Shown here: positions 16,600 through 27,696 of the stretch, piece by piece | How positions within the stretch are numbered: position 1 is the first letter of the stretch | Layout: every line of letters begins with the position of its first letter | Source of the DNA: JAJXWB01 sp046349215 | GTDB lineage: Bacteria; Pseudomonadota; Alphaproteobacteria; Rhizobiales; Beijerinckiaceae | Reading direction: 5' to 3' | NCBI GenBank assembly: GCA_046349215.1 | Contig: JAXMCV010000003.1 | Coordinates: 558,001 to 622,000, forward strand | DNA length: 64,000 bases | Position numbers and translations under genes: made by a program | Notes under the pieces: model-generated | What the model was told of the DNA's origin: nothing | What the model saw: only the letters and a program-made list of their open reading frames with translations | The model's database searches: none

Positions 16600-17367
16600 T
16601 TGAACGACCAGACGACCATCGCCGCCGCGCTCGACGAGCCGCGTCTCACCTCGGAGACCGGCCTTGCCGCGCGTATCGCCCGTGTCGCCGAACCGACCCT
16701 CAACGGCCTCGGCTTTCGTCTCGTGCGCGTGAAACTCTCCGGCCAGGACGGCATGACCCTGCAGATCATGGCCGAGCGTCCGGACGGGTCGATGAACATC
16801 GACGATTGCGAACTGGCCAGCCAGAATCTTTCGCCCGTGCTCGACGTCGAGGACGCAATAGCGCAAGCCTACCGCCTCGAGATTTCATCGCCCGGGATCG
16901 ACAGGCCGCTCGTCCGTGCGTCCGATTTCCAGCGCGCCGTCGGCCACGAGGCGCGGGTGGAGCTCGCGACGCCTGCGCCGGACGGCCGCAAGCGTTTTCG
17001 CGGTCATATTCGCGCCGTCGAAGGCGAAGGCCGCGATGCGATCCTGACCTTCGAACGCAACGATGCGCGCGCCGACGAGGACAGCCTCGTCAGACTGTCG
17101 CTGCGCGACCTCGAAGAAGCCAAGCTGATCCTGACCGACGAACTGATCCGCGAGTCACTGCGCGCCGGGAAACTGGCGCAGGACGAACCGGCCGAAGGCG
17201 AGGAGGCCGGTCCGGAAGCTCCGCCGCGTCGGGGGCCAGGACGTTTCGCCGCAAAGAACCAGATGAAACAGAAACCCCTGCTGCCTGCCGGCGTGCAATC
17301 GCAATTCAAGAAATCGCAATCGAAGAAACCTTCTGGCGCGCCCGTGCGCGGCCCGAATTCCAAATAG
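16600..17367 (+). CDS. rimP: Ribosome maturation factor RimP
   Basis: About 255 residues. The RimP fold for 30S subunit maturation is clear: EPTLNGLGFRLVRVKL, then the signature DDCELASQNLSPVLDVED, then LEISSPGIDRPL, and the C-terminal SH3-like domain ending EEAKLILTDELI. The last 60 residues are a low-complexity Pro/Lys tail (APPRRGPGRFAAKNQ) that many alphaproteobacterial RimP proteins carry. No ATG lies at the right place; in-frame TTG codons at 16600 and 16570 are the options. I chose TTG 16600 because 16570 falls inside the hairpin's T-run. It is the first gene of the nusA-infB operon, 11 bp before nusA. Confidence 0.9.
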   Translation: MNDQTTIAAALDEPRLTSETGLAARIARVAEPTLNGLGFRLVRVKLSGQDGMTLQIMAERPDGSMNIDDCELASQNLSPVLDVEDAIAQAYRLEISSPGIDRPLVRASDFQRAVGHEARVELATPAPDGRKRFRGHIRAVEGEGRDAILTFERNDARADEDSLVRLSLRDLEEAKLILTDELIRESLRAGKLAQDEPAEGEEAGPEAPPRRGPGRFAAKNQMKQKPLLPAGVQSQFKKSQSKKPSGAPVRGPNSK

Positions 17368-17378
17368 GAGAAACCGCC

Positions 17379-18965
17379 ATGGCCGTGAGCGCCAACAGGC
17401 TCGAACTTCTGCAGATCGCCGACGCCGTCGCGCGCGAGAAGTCGATCGACCGCAGCATCGTGATCGCCTCGATGGAGGATGCGCTGCAGAAGGCCGCGCG
17501 CCTTCGCTACGGTCAGGAGACCGAAGTGCGCGCCGAGATCAACCAGAAGAGCGGCGAAGTGCGCTTCTCGCGCCTGCTGCTGGTGGTCGACGAGGTCGAG
17601 AACGACGCGACGCAGATTTCGCTCGCCGACGCCCGCAAGCGCAACCCGGCCGCGCAGTCCGGCGACTGGATCGCCGAGACGCTGCCGCCGTTCGACTTCG
17701 GCCGCATAGCCGCGCAATCGGCCAAACAGGTCATCGTGCAGAAGGTTCGCGAGGCCGAGCGCGACCGGCAGTATGAAGAATACAGGGACCGCATCGGCGA
17801 CATCGTCAACGGCGTGGTCAAGCGTGTCGAATACGGCAACGTGATCGTCGACCTCGGCAAGGGCGAGGCGATCATCCGTCGCGACGAGATGATTCCGCGC
17901 GAAATGTTCCGGCCGGGCGATCGCGTCCGCGCCTACGTCTACGACGTGCGCCGCGAACAGCGCGGTCCACAGATCTTCCTGTCGCGCACGCATCCGCAGC
18001 TCATGGCGAAGCTGTTCCGCCAGGAAGTGCCGGAAATCTACGATGGCGTGATCGAGGTGAAGTCGGTCGCCCGCGATCCGGGCTCGCGCGCCAAGATCGC
18101 CGTCGTCTCCCGCGATTCCTCGATCGACCCCGTCGGCGCCTGCGTCGGCATGCGCGGTTCGCGCGTGCAGGCGGTGGTCAACGAATTGCAGGGCGAGAAG
18201 ATCGACATCATTCCCTGGTCGGCGGACGCGGCGACCTTCATCGTCAACGCCCTGCAGCCCGCCGAAGTGGTCAAGGTCGTGCTGGACGAGGATTCCTCGC
18301 GTATTGAAGTTGTCGTTCCCGATGACCAGCTATCGCTTGCGATCGGTCGTCGCGGCCAGAACGTCCGCCTCGCCTCGCAGCTCACCGGCTGGGACATCGA
18401 CATCCTGACCGAGGCCGAGGAATCCGAACGTCGCCAGAAGGAATTCGTGGAGCGCACCAATACGTTCATGGACGCACTGGACGTCGACGAAGTCGTCGGC
18501 CAGTTGCTCGCCTCCGAAGGCTTCCGCTCGGTCGAGGAAATCGCCTTCGTGGAGCCCGCCGAACTCGCCTCGATCGAGGGCTTCGACGAGGAGACCGCAA
18601 ACGAGATCCAGAGCCGCGCCCGGGAATATCTGGAGCGGATCGAGGCCGAGCACGACGCCCGCCGCGTCGAACTGGGCGTGGCGGACGAACTGAAGGAAAT
18701 CGAGGGCGTCACGACCGCGATGCTCGTCAAGCTCGGCGAGAACGACGTGAAGAACGTCGAGGACCTCGCGGGCTGCGCAACCGACGATCTCGTCGGCTGG
18801 AGCGAGAAGAAGGACGGCGAGACGGTAAAATACGCCGGCTTCCTCGACGGCTTCGAGCTGTCGCGGGAGGAGGCGGAGGCGATGATCATGGCCGCCCGCG
18901 TCAAGGCCGGCTGGATCGAGCCGGGCGCCGAGGAGCCGGCCGAAGCCGAGCCGGAGGCCAATTGA
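17379..18965 (+). CDS. nusA: Transcription termination/antitermination protein NusA
   Basis: 528 residues. NusA binds RNA polymerase and nascent RNA to control pausing, intrinsic termination and antitermination. Domains in order: N-terminal polymerase-binding domain to about 125 (MAVSANRLELLQIADAVA), S1 domain about 135-200 (GDIVNGVVKRVEYGNVIVDL), two KH domains (CVGMRGSRVQAVVNEL and AIGRRGQNVRLASQL), then helix-hairpin-helix acidic repeats ending EEPAEAEPEAN. GGAG lies before ATG 17379. NusA is a known autoregulator of its operon in enteric bacteria, which fits the leader hairpin upstream of rimP; that parallel is inference. Confidence 0.97.
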   Translation: MAVSANRLELLQIADAVAREKSIDRSIVIASMEDALQKAARLRYGQETEVRAEINQKSGEVRFSRLLLVVDEVENDATQISLADARKRNPAAQSGDWIAETLPPFDFGRIAAQSAKQVIVQKVREAERDRQYEEYRDRIGDIVNGVVKRVEYGNVIVDLGKGEAIIRRDEMIPREMFRPGDRVRAYVYDVRREQRGPQIFLSRTHPQLMAKLFRQEVPEIYDGVIEVKSVARDPGSRAKIAVVSRDSSIDPVGACVGMRGSRVQAVVNELQGEKIDIIPWSADAATFIVNALQPAEVVKVVLDEDSSRIEVVVPDDQLSLAIGRRGQNVRLASQLTGWDIDILTEAEESERRQKEFVERTNTFMDALDVDEVVGQLLASEGFRSVEEIAFVEPAELASIEGFDEETANEIQSRAREYLERIEAEHDARRVELGVADELKEIEGVTTAMLVKLGENDVKNVEDLAGCATDDLVGWSEKKDGETVKYAGFLDGFELSREEAEAMIMAARVKAGWIEPGAEEPAEAEPEAN

Positions 18966-18969
18966 GGCC

Positions 18970-19605
18970 ATGAAGGAGGCGACGCAGGAGGCAGGTTCGC
19001 TGCGCACCTGCGTCGTGACGCGCGAGGAACACGCTCCGGACGAGATGGTTCGGTTCGTGCTCGCCCCGGACGGGACCGTGACCCCCGACCTGCGCCGGCG
19101 CCTGCCGGGGCGGGGCGTGTGGGTGGAAGCCAGGGCCGCGACCGTGGCCGCGGCAGTGAAGAAGAAGGTTTTCGATCGCGCGTTCCGGTCGCAGACGCGG
19201 ACGCCTGCCGACCTCGACGCGATGGTCGCGGCGTTGATGGAGGCGGATTGCGCGCAGGCGCTGGCGCTCGCCAACAAGGCAGGCCTCGTGACGACGGGTT
19301 TCGCCAAGGTCGAGGCGCAGATCGAGGCCGGCGAGATCGCGGTCCTGCTCCACGCCAGAGACGGCGGCGCGGATGGGAAACGCAAACTGGGACAGGCGCT
19401 GCGCCGGCGTTTCGGCGAGGTGACGCCTGAGGAAATGGAGCCGTTCGATTCGCGCCAAATGGATTTGGCATTGGGTCGGACAAATGTGATACATGCTGCG
19501 CTCCGGCCCGGGCCGGCCAGCGCGGCATTGACGGCGAAATGCAGGCGCCTGCTGGGTTATCGCGCAGGCGCGAGCGAATTCAGCGCCGCTCTCGGGCGGT
19601 CGTGA
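18970..19605 (+). CDS. YlxR-like RNA-binding protein (DUF448) with L7Ae-like domain
   Basis: 211 residues. The N-terminal DUF448/YlxR domain carries RTCVVTREEHAPDEMVRFV and LPGRGVWVEARAATV. The C-terminal half looks like the L7Ae-type RNA-binding module fused to YlxR in alphaproteobacteria (ALALANKAGLVTTGFAKVEA, DGKRKLGQALRRRF). It lies between nusA, 4 bp upstream, and infB, the standard place. YlxR proteins bind RNA and, in some bacteria, RNase P; that activity is family knowledge and is not visible here. Confidence 0.92.
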   Translation: MKEATQEAGSLRTCVVTREEHAPDEMVRFVLAPDGTVTPDLRRRLPGRGVWVEARAATVAAAVKKKVFDRAFRSQTRTPADLDAMVAALMEADCAQALALANKAGLVTTGFAKVEAQIEAGEIAVLLHARDGGADGKRKLGQALRRRFGEVTPEEMEPFDSRQMDLALGRTNVIHAALRPGPASAALTAKCRRLLGYRAGASEFSAALGRS

Positions 19606-19643
19606 CGGGACGAGCGGGCGGGAAGCCCAGGACGCGGGAACGA

Positions 19644-22232
19644 ATGAACGACACGAAAAACACCGGCGACAAGACCCTCTCGGTCACCCCGAGCAAGACC
19701 CTGACGCTGAAGCGTCCGGTCGAGCAGGGCATGGTGCGCCAGAGCTTCTCCCACGGCCGCAGCAAGGCCGTCGTGGTCGAGAAGGTGAAGCGTCGCACGC
19801 TTGGACCGGGCGAAGCCAAGGCGCCTGCGGCCGCCCCCGTCCTGGCGCCCGTCGCCGCCCCGCCGGCCGCTGCGCCAGCCCCGGCGGCAGCGCCCAAGCC
19901 CGCGCCTGCGAAGCCGCCGTCCGGCGTTGTCCTGCGGACGCTGACCGACGACGAGCGCCAGGCCCGCGACCGCGCGCTGGCCGACGCCCGCGTCCGCGAG
20001 GAAGAGGATCGCCGTCGCGCCGAGGCCGACGCCAAGCTGCGCGCCGAGCGCGACGCGCGCGAAGCCAGCGAGCGCGAAGCCGCCGCCGAGCGCAAGCGCG
20101 CCGAGGAAGAACGTCACACCAAGGAAGCCGAGGCGCGCCGCAAGTCCGAGGTCGAGGCGCGCCGTCGCCTGAACCCGGACGGCACGCCCGCCGCGCCCGA
20201 ACCCGCTCCCGCGGCAGCCGCGCCTGCCACGCCGCGTCCCGCCCAGCCTGCCGCGCCCGGCGCGCTGCAGCCCCTGCGGCGGCCGATCCTCGCGCCGAAG
20301 CTCGCCGTTCCGGCGACCCGGCCGGCGCGCGGCGCGGAAAAGAACCGCGGCCGCCTCACTGTCTCCAGCGCGACCTCCGAGGAGGAAGAGCGCACGCGTT
20401 CGGTCGCCTCGTTCAAGCGCCGTGTGCAGCGCCTGACGCGCGGCGTGCAGCAGGAGCAGAAGGAAAAGATCATCCGCGAGGTCGTGCTGCCGGAAACGAT
20501 CACGATCCAGGAACTCGCCAACCGCATGTCCGAGCGCGGCGTCGACGTGATCCGGTTCCTGATGCGCCAGGGCCAGATGCACAAGATCACAGACGTGATC
20601 GACGCCGATACTGCGGAACTGATCGCCGGCGAGTTCGGCCATTCGGTCAAGCGCGTCGCCGAATCCGACGTCGAGGAAGGCCTGTTCGATGCGCCCGACG
20701 CCGACGAGACGCTGGAATCGCGTCCGCCCGTCGTCACCATCATGGGTCACGTCGACCACGGCAAGACGTCGCTGCTCGACGCCATCCGCAACGCCAATGT
20801 CGTGGCGGGCGAGGCCGGCGGCATCACCCAGCACATCGGCGCCTATCAGGTGACCGCGCCCGGCGGCCAGCGTGTGACCTTCATCGACACGCCCGGTCAC
20901 GCGGCCTTCACCGCCATGCGCGCCCGTGGCGCCAAGGTGACGGACATCGTGGTATTGGTGGTCGCGGCCGACGACGGCGTCATGCCGCAGACGATCGAAG
21001 CCATCAATCATGCGCGCGCCGCCGAGGCGCCGCTGATCATCGCCATCAACAAGATCGACAAGCCCGACGCCAATCCGCAGCGCGTGCGCACCGAGCTTCT
21101 GCAGCACAATGTGCAGGTCGAAAGCATGGGCGGCGAGACGCTCGAAATCGAGGTCTCGGCCAAGCAGGGCACCAACCTCGACAAGCTGCTCGAGGCCATT
21201 TCGCTGCAGGCCGAAGTGCTCGACCTCAAGGCCAACCCGCACCGCTCGGCCGAAGGCACGGTCATCGAGGCGCGGCTCGACAAGGGCCGTGGCCCGGTCG
21301 CTTCCGTGCTCGTGCAGCGCGGCACGCTCAAGGTCGGCGATATCGTCGTCGCCGGCTCCGCCTGGGGTCGCGCGCGCGCGCTGATCGACGACAAGGGCGC
21401 CAATGTCGCCACAGCCGGCCCGTCCTTCCCGGTCGAGGTGCTCGGCTTCAATGGCGCGCCCGAAGCTGGCGACCGAATGGCCGTCGTCGAGAACGAGGCG
21501 CGCGCGAGAGAGATCACCGAATATCGCGAGCGCCAGAAGCGCGACAAGGTCGCAGCCCGCGGCGGCTCCGGCCGCTCGTCGCTCGCCGACATGATGAGCC
21601 AGCTCAAGACGGCCGGCCGCAAGGAATTCCCGCTCGTCATCAAGGGCGACGTGCAGGGCTCGGTCGAAGCGATCATCGCGACGCTGGAAAAGCTCAACAC
21701 CGACGAAGTCGCGGCGCGCGTCGTGCATGCGGGCGTCGGCGGCGTCACCGAATCCGATGTGACGCTGGCGGAAGCTTCCGGCGCGATCATCATCGGCTTC
21801 AACGTGCGCGCCCACAAGGAAGCGCGCGAGGCGTCGGAGCGCCTCGGCATCGAGATCCGCTACTACAACATCATCTACAACCTCGTGGATGACGTGAAGG
21901 GCGCCATGTCGGGCCTGCTGGCGCCGGCGATCCGCGAAACCATGCTCGGCAACGCGGCGATCCTCGAAGTGTTCAACATCACGAAGGTCGGCAAGGTCGC
22001 GGGCTGCCGCGTCACCGACGGCACGGTCGAGCGCGGTGCGCATGTCCGCCTCATTCGCGACAACGTAGTCGTGCACGAGGGCAAGCTCTCGACGCTCAAG
22101 CGCTTCAAGGACGAAGTCAAGGAAGTGCTGGCCGGACAGGAATGCGGCATGGCCTTCGAGAACTACCAGGACATGCGCCAGGGCGACGTGATCGAATGCT
22201 ATCGCGTCGAAGAGGTGAAGCGCTCGCTCTGA
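19644..22232 (+). CDS. infB: Translation initiation factor IF-2
   Basis: 862 residues. IF-2 is a GTPase that brings initiator tRNA to the 30S subunit. A long disordered N-terminal region (about 70-250) is rich in Ala/Pro and in Arg/Glu helices. The IF2 N-domain follows (TIQELANRMSERGVDVIRFL). G-motifs are G1 GHVDHGKT at residues 368-375, DTPGH at 415-419 and NKID at 469-472. Domains II to IV follow, including the C-terminal fMet-tRNA-binding part (EVFNITKVGKVAGC). ATG 19644 starts at MNDTKNTGDKTLSVTPSK. It is 38 bp after ylxR in the operon. Confidence 0.97.
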   Translation: MNDTKNTGDKTLSVTPSKTLTLKRPVEQGMVRQSFSHGRSKAVVVEKVKRRTLGPGEAKAPAAAPVLAPVAAPPAAAPAPAAAPKPAPAKPPSGVVLRTLTDDERQARDRALADARVREEEDRRRAEADAKLRAERDAREASEREAAAERKRAEEERHTKEAEARRKSEVEARRRLNPDGTPAAPEPAPAAAAPATPRPAQPAAPGALQPLRRPILAPKLAVPATRPARGAEKNRGRLTVSSATSEEEERTRSVASFKRRVQRLTRGVQQEQKEKIIREVVLPETITIQELANRMSERGVDVIRFLMRQGQMHKITDVIDADTAELIAGEFGHSVKRVAESDVEEGLFDAPDADETLESRPPVVTIMGHVDHGKTSLLDAIRNANVVAGEAGGITQHIGAYQVTAPGGQRVTFIDTPGHAAFTAMRARGAKVTDIVVLVVAADDGVMPQTIEAINHARAAEAPLIIAINKIDKPDANPQRVRTELLQHNVQVESMGGETLEIEVSAKQGTNLDKLLEAISLQAEVLDLKANPHRSAEGTVIEARLDKGRGPVASVLVQRGTLKVGDIVVAGSAWGRARALIDDKGANVATAGPSFPVEVLGFNGAPEAGDRMAVVENEARAREITEYRERQKRDKVAARGGSGRSSLADMMSQLKTAGRKEFPLVIKGDVQGSVEAIIATLEKLNTDEVAARVVHAGVGGVTESDVTLAEASGAIIIGFNVRAHKEAREASERLGIEIRYYNIIYNLVDDVKGAMSGLLAPAIRETMLGNAAILEVFNITKVGKVAGCRVTDGTVERGAHVRLIRDNVVVHEGKLSTLKRFKDEVKEVLAGQECGMAFENYQDMRQGDVIECYRVEEVKRSL

Positions 22233-22326
22233 CACGAAACGCAATCCGCGACGCGGGTGCCAGGCGCCCGCGTTCGCTTTTCGGGCGATGCCCGACCAGA
22301 AGAGACGCGCACAGCGCGAAAACACA

Positions 22327-22761
22327 ATGTCCCGTTCCCATCATCAAAACGGCGCCGAGCCGTCCCAGCGCATGTTGCGCGTCGCCGAACTCGTGCGCCA
22401 CGCGGCGTCAGAAGTCCTCGCCCGCGGCGAGATCAACGATCCCGTGCTCGAGGCGCATGTCGTCACCGTGCCTCGTGTGAAAATGTCGCCGGACCTCAAG
22501 CTTGCGACGATCTTCGTCATGCCGCTCGGCGGCAAGGATTCGTCCGATGTGGTCAAGGCGCTCGACAAGCATCGCGCCTACCTGCGCGGCGAAGTCGCGC
22601 GCAAGGTCAACCTGAAGTTCGCGCCGGACATCCGCTTCAAGATCGACGACAGTTTCGACAATTTCGCCAAGATCGACGCGCTTTTGAATTCCGAAAAGGT
22701 CCGTCGCGATCTGGATGCCGGCGCCGCGTCCGGGGAGACGGACGAGGACGGCGAAAAATGA
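22327..22761 (+). CDS. rbfA: Ribosome-binding factor A
   Basis: 144 residues. RbfA helps late 30S maturation around the 16S rRNA 5' end. The KH-type fold is visible: QRMLRVAELVRHAASEVLARG, then VTVPRVKMSPDLKLATIFVMP, then FAPDIRFKIDDSFDNFAKID (three consecutive conserved stretches). I prefer ATG 22327 (MSRSHHQNG); an in-frame ATG at 22288 would add 13 residues and neither has a strong ribosome site. The stop overlaps the truB start as ATGA. Confidence 0.94.
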   Translation: MSRSHHQNGAEPSQRMLRVAELVRHAASEVLARGEINDPVLEAHVVTVPRVKMSPDLKLATIFVMPLGGKDSSDVVKALDKHRAYLRGEVARKVNLKFAPDIRFKIDDSFDNFAKIDALLNSEKVRRDLDAGAASGETDEDGEK

Positions 22762-23666
22762 GCAAGCCGCGCTCGACCAGGATCGCCGTCGACGGCTGGA
22801 TCGTGCTGGACAAGCCGGTCGGCGTCACCTCCACTCACGCCGTGTCGCGGCTGAAGCGCATCTTCAACGCCAAGAAGGCCGGCCACGCCGGCACGCTCGA
22901 TCCGCTGGCGTCCGGCATCCTTCCCGTCGCGTTTGGCGAGGCGACCAAGACCGTGCCCTTCGTGCAGGACGGCGAGAAGGCCTATCGGTTCACCGTGCGC
23001 TGGGGGATCGAGACGGATTCGGACGATTCCGACGGCAAGCCCGTCCAGCATTCCGACCTGCGGCCCGGCGTCGACCAGATCGCGCAGCTCCTGCCGCAAT
23101 TCGTCGGCACGATCCTGCAGCGACCGCCGGCTTTTTCGGCGATCAAGGTCGCCGGCGAACGCGCCTACGATCTCGCCCGCGACGGAGAGGTCGTGGAACT
23201 GGAAGCCCGCCCGGTGACGATCCATTCGCTCGAACTCGTGGCGACAACCGACGATTCCGCGACGCTCGAAGCGCAATGCGGCAAGGGCACTTATGTACGG
23301 GCTATCGCGCGCGACCTCGGCCGCATGCTCGGCTGTTTTGGCCACGTGACGGCGCTGCGCCGTACGCGCGTCGGCCCGTTCAGCGAGGACGATCTCGTCG
23401 CCTTCGCCGATCTCGAGGCTTCTCCCGAAGCAGCCGCCGAATCCATGCTGTCGGTGGAAGCCGGCCTGACCGAATTGCCCTGCGTCGTCATCGACCGAAA
23501 CGCCGCCGCGCGCCTGCGCCGCGGCCAGTCGATCCTTCTGCGCGGGCGCGATGCGCCGGCCGAAGGCGAAAAGGCCTACGCCGCCTGCGAAGGATCGCCT
23601 GTGGCGTTCGGAACGGTGGAATCGGGCGAACTCGTTCCGGCGCGGGTATTCAACTTCGGCGCGTGA
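22758..23666 (+). CDS. truB: tRNA pseudouridine(55) synthase TruB
   Basis: 302 residues. It makes pseudouridine 55 in the T-loop of tRNAs. The catalytic aspartate D48 lies in KAGHAGTLDPLASGILP, the same position as in E. coli TruB. Other motifs are PPAFSAIKVAGERAYDLAR, GTYVRAIARDLG and a PUA-like C-terminus. Translation is coupled to rbfA by the ATGA overlap. The stop abuts the convergent LysE stop with no base between. The usual next gene, rpsO, is 1.3 kb away because two leftward genes intervene. Confidence 0.96.
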   Translation: MSKPRSTRIAVDGWIVLDKPVGVTSTHAVSRLKRIFNAKKAGHAGTLDPLASGILPVAFGEATKTVPFVQDGEKAYRFTVRWGIETDSDDSDGKPVQHSDLRPGVDQIAQLLPQFVGTILQRPPAFSAIKVAGERAYDLARDGEVVELEARPVTIHSLELVATTDDSATLEAQCGKGTYVRAIARDLGRMLGCFGHVTALRRTRVGPFSEDDLVAFADLEASPEAAAESMLSVEAGLTELPCVVIDRNAAARLRRGQSILLRGRDAPAEGEKAYAACEGSPVAFGTVESGELVPARVFNFGA

Positions 23667-24281
23667 CTATTTCGGCGTGGCGAACAACAGCCACGCCGCT
23701 ACGCCCGTGAGCGCCATCGCGAAACAACGCTGCATCATGCGGCGCTTGCCCGCGTCGTGCGCTGCCCGGTCGTGGACCGCGCCGGCGACCGCTATCACGG
23801 TCAGATGCGCGGCGGTTGCGATGGCGACATAGATCGCGACGAGCGTGAGATTTTGTATCAGGGGCGCGCCGCGCGCCGGATCGACGAATTCGGGCAGGAC
23901 CGTCAGGTAGAAGACGCCTGCCTTCGGATTGAGGACGCTGACGAGAAAGCCACGCCGGCCCGCATGGCCACCGTCGACCGGGCGTTGCAGCGCGTCCGGC
24001 GCAGCATCCCCGTCGCGCCACGCTTCCACCGCCAGCCAGAGCATGTAGGCGACGCCGGCGAAACGTAGCGCCGCATAGAGGGTTGGCGAGGCGCCGACGA
24101 GCGCCGCAAGGCCGAAAGCCGCCAGGATTCCATAGGCCGCGAGGCCCAATAGAATGCCGAGCACGGCCTGAATGCCGGCGCGACGGCCGTGCACGGCCGC
24201 AAGCGAGGCGAGATAGGCCATATTCGGACCCGGCGTGATCTCCACCAGCGTCGCGACGAGGACAAATTCCGCCAGGCCCAT
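23667..24281 (-). CDS. LysE/RhtB family amino-acid exporter
   Basis: 204 residues with six hydrophobic helices. The family N-terminal motif reads LVEITPGPNMAYLASLA, and GFLVSVLNPKAGVFYLTVLPEF is the conserved central LNPK segment. The family exports amino acids such as lysine, threonine or homoserine lactone across the inner membrane; the substrate cannot be told. It lies leftward in what is normally the truB-rpsO gap. Its base composition resembles the genome, unlike the adjacent orphan. Confidence 0.9.
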   Translation of the reverse strand: MGLAEFVLVATLVEITPGPNMAYLASLAAVHGRRAGIQAVLGILLGLAAYGILAAFGLAALVGASPTLYAALRFAGVAYMLWLAVEAWRDGDAAPDALQRPVDGGHAGRRGFLVSVLNPKAGVFYLTVLPEFVDPARGAPLIQNLTLVAIYVAIATAAHLTVIAVAGAVHDRAAHDAGKRRMMQRCFAMALTGVAAWLLFATPK

Positions 24282-24403
24282 CGTTCTGTCTTAGCAGCGT
24301 GGGGCGCAGGCGCTCAATTTCGCATGGCGATATCTGAGGAGGCGGGGTCGCTGGAAGCGGGCTGCAAAACAGCCGTCGACATGACGCCCCTCCCGGCGCG
24401 GGA

Positions 24404-24727
24404 CTAGTCGTCGCGGCTCCAGATAGTCTGCAACGCGTCTTTCTGCGCGTAAGTCAAACGAGCCCAAATATATTCATAATACGTGCTGCCCGACTTATAC
24501 CAATCGCCGCTATCGGCATTGCGGATCTTGTCGCGAGTCCACTTGTCGCATTTCCAATATTCAAAATTCGATTGGGCCCATTTGTCGATCTGCTTTGATC
24601 TGTCGAATGCTTCCGGATATCTGAAGCTTGTGGCTCGGGTGCATCCGGCTTCGGCGGCGCCATGGAGGCAAAAAGAAATCGACGCCGAAATCATTACAAG
24701 CAATAAATAATTCTGAGTTTTCGTCAT
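24404..24727 (-). CDS. AT-rich orphan: small secreted protein
   Basis: 107 residues with no family I recognise. A strong signal peptide (YLLLVMISASISFCLHGAAEA) precedes a mature part of about 78 residues rich in Trp, Tyr, Lys and Asp (AQSNFEYWKCDKWTRDKI, YYEYIWARLTYAQKDAL), with two cysteines that could form a disulphide. GGAG precedes ATG 24727. The gene and its upstream flank are visibly AT-richer and use A/T-ending codons far more than the neighbours, so recent acquisition is likely. It is unrelated in role to the flanking rpsO and lysE genes. Confidence 0.65.
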   Translation of the reverse strand: MTKTQNYLLLVMISASISFCLHGAAEAGCTRATSFRYPEAFDRSKQIDKWAQSNFEYWKCDKWTRDKIRNADSGDWYKSGSTYYEYIWARLTYAQKDALQTIWSRDD

Positions 24728-24977
24728 ATATTTCTCCGTTAAATCCATGTATCGGCCTCGAATCCGTAATATCGGATCGACACAAATAAAATATCTCGGA
24801 GGCCGCAACGGTCAATGCACGATCGATAGGGGATCGTCCACCGGTCTTGATCGACCGCTAGCCAATCACCCCTTTTCGTGTATAAAGCGCGCTTCGGTTG
24901 CCAAGCGGCCGAATTCCCGACCCTGCTGGACGACATCCCGGCCGGGCCATTTCTCCGTAAAAAACAAGGAGTTCACG

Positions 24978-25247
24978 ATGTCGATCACTGCCGAGCGCAA
25001 GCAGGCGCTCATCACTGAATATGCGACCAAGGCCGGCGACACCGGCTCGCCGGAAGTCCAGGTGGCGATCCTCACGGAGCGCATCTCCAACCTGACCGAG
25101 CATTTCAAGAGCCACGTGAAGGACAATCATTCGCGTCGCGGCCTGCTGAAGCTCGTCTCCCAGCGCCGCCAGCTTCTCGACTACGTCAAGAAGCACGACG
25201 ACGCGCGCTACAAGAAGCTGATCGAGCGTCTCGGCATCCGCCGCTGA
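24978..25247 (+). CDS. rpsO: 30S ribosomal protein S15
   Basis: 89 residues, the normal S15 length. Conserved segments are TGSPEVQVAILTERISNLTEHF (central helices), HSRRGLLKLVSQRRQLLDYV and the end YKKLIERLGIRR. S15 binds the 16S central domain early in 30S assembly. AAGGAG precedes ATG 24978. It pairs with pnp downstream, as in most proteobacteria. Confidence 0.97.
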   Translation: MSITAERKQALITEYATKAGDTGSPEVQVAILTERISNLTEHFKSHVKDNHSRRGLLKLVSQRRQLLDYVKKHDDARYKKLIERLGIRR

Positions 25248-25357
25248 TCGATCCTCCATGGCGGGCGAATCGCCCGCCTCCGGGATTGCGCGCCTGAGCG
25301 CGCGATCTGCAGGGCGCACGGCATGGGGCCGTCGCGTCATATCCGACCGCGAGAGAG

Positions 25358-25428
25358 AAGCGCCATGACAGGATCGCCGGAAGCTCGTTCGTACTAGAGA
25401 GCTTCCCGCCGTCTTGTCCGTGGCGCTT
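25358..25428 (+). promoter_or_regulatory. Long hairpin in the rpsO-pnp intergenic region / pnp leader
   Basis: Three nested paired blocks form one long stem: AAGCGCCA (25358-25365) with TGGCGCTT (25421-25428); GACAGGA with TCTTGTC; and GGAAGCTC (25379-25386) with GAGCTTCC (25399-25406), capped by a 12-base loop. TTTTCTTTT follows. It ends 33 bases before the pnp start. In enteric bacteria a similar double-stranded pnp leader is cut by RNase III and used for PNPase autoregulation. It may also act as a partial terminator for rpsO. Confidence 0.7.
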
Positions 25429-25461
25429 TTCTTTTGCGCTCACCGACCGAAAGAAAACGCA

Positions 25462-27621
<2,160 letters not shown>

Positions 27622-27644
27622 GCCTCGCTGCGGCGACAATAAAG

Positions 27645-27672
27645 ACCCGCCGGTTCGCGCCGGCGGGTTTTT
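27645..27672 (+). terminator. Intrinsic terminator of pnp
   Basis: ACCCGCCGG (27645-27653) pairs perfectly with CCGGCGGGT (27660-27668) around a TTCGCG loop, followed by a T-run. It lies 23 bp after the pnp stop. A run of A before the stem may let it also serve the convergent hydrolase gene. Confidence 0.85.
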
Positions 27673-27696
27673 CGTTTCCAGGAATGTTTGAAAGAT

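Noticed and set aside
19557..22325. A 922-codon open frame on the minus strand opposite infB
   Set aside because: It is the mirror of a GC-rich coding gene with strong third-position bias, has no ribosome site or recognisable domain, and infB is certain.
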